Shown here: one piece after another, positions 63,971-64,000 of the stretch
Position numbering within the stretch: the first letter of the stretch is position 1
Layout: each line of letters opens with the position of its first letter
Source of the DNA: Bog-756 sp052143895
Lineage (GTDB): Bacteria; Actinomycetota; Acidimicrobiia; Acidimicrobiales; RAAP-2
Direction: 5' to 3'
DNA: 64,000 nucleotides
NCBI GenBank assembly: GCA_052143895.1
Contig: JBKQRT010000320.1
Span: forward strand, 1-64,000
Position numbers and translations under genes: made by a program
The notes under the pieces: generated by a model
Told to the model about the DNA's origin: nothing
Seen by the model: only the letters and a program-made list of their open reading frames with translations
Databases searched by the model: none

Positions 63971-64000
63971 GCCGGGGCTCCTGTCGGGTGGGTGGCGGCC

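Overview
The window is high-GC DNA (about 70% for most of its length) with long gene runs, GTG starts, GTGA/ATGA stop-start overlaps and AGGAGG-type ribosome sites. Together with a LigD-type end-joining polymerase, an Rv1264-like adenylate cyclase, MurL/MurD2 and a large stock of acyl-CoA genes, this points to an actinobacterium. My best guess is an Acidimicrobiia-type lineage, but that is inferred from gene content alone. The first ~4.4 kb looks somewhat less GC-rich and holds an MMPL transporter, an isolated glycosyltransferase and a toxin remnant.

4.4-9.8 kb is metal and signalling territory. A Fur-family regulator diverges from a NiCoT nickel/cobalt transporter, with a Nur-type operator between them. 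Next comes a probable operon of two multi-spanning membrane proteins and a BlaI/CopY repressor whose N-terminus is a cysteine cluster; a BlaI-like palindrome lies in front of the operon. A class III adenylate cyclase follows. 9.8-20 kb carries housekeeping and accessory genes: nitroreductase, RNase Z, NUDIX hydrolase, erythromycin-esterase-like protein, CoaA, a cupin, a broken MFS transporter and a fatty acid desaturase.

20.4-25.2 kb is a cobalamin-riboswitch-controlled ECF transporter: a surface-anchored protein, EcfT, a fused double ATPase and a seven-helix S component, all translationally coupled. An encapsulated-ferritin gene with a shell-targeting tail follows, with no shell gene in the window. 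Then come a LigD polymerase with a decayed ligase upstream, two aldo/keto reductases, a gutted acyl-CoA carboxylase, a universal stress protein, a histone-deacetylase-like protein, a CPA-type antiporter and a DsbA-like protein.

34.6-40.9 kb is a MacAB-like export locus: adaptor, ATPase, FtsX-type permease, a lipoprotein with a duplicated module, and a second adaptor. 40.9-45.8 kb holds a phosphohistidine-phosphatase-like gene and the MurL/MurD2 pair for the alternative D-glutamate route of peptidoglycan synthesis, followed by a frameshifted redoxin.

46 kb to the right edge is a catabolic region for CoA-activated substrates: ferredoxin, four acyl-CoA dehydrogenases, two thioesterases, an SDR, a TetR regulator, a HyuA-like protein, a thiolase-fold/DUF35 fusion with a thiolase, an amidohydrolase, an enoyl-CoA hydratase and an aldehyde dehydrogenase. 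The enzyme set would suit a steroid-like, aromatic or branched substrate, but the substrate is not readable from the sequence.

A recurring theme is broken genes. At least seven loci are interrupted: PIN toxin, MFS, LigD ligase, carboxylase, LysR, redoxin and a small conserved protein. The carboxylase and LysR remnants keep both gene ends around an internal deletion, the MFS gene has an exact 7-bp duplication, and others have single-base changes in or beside G or C runs, which could be assembly errors.
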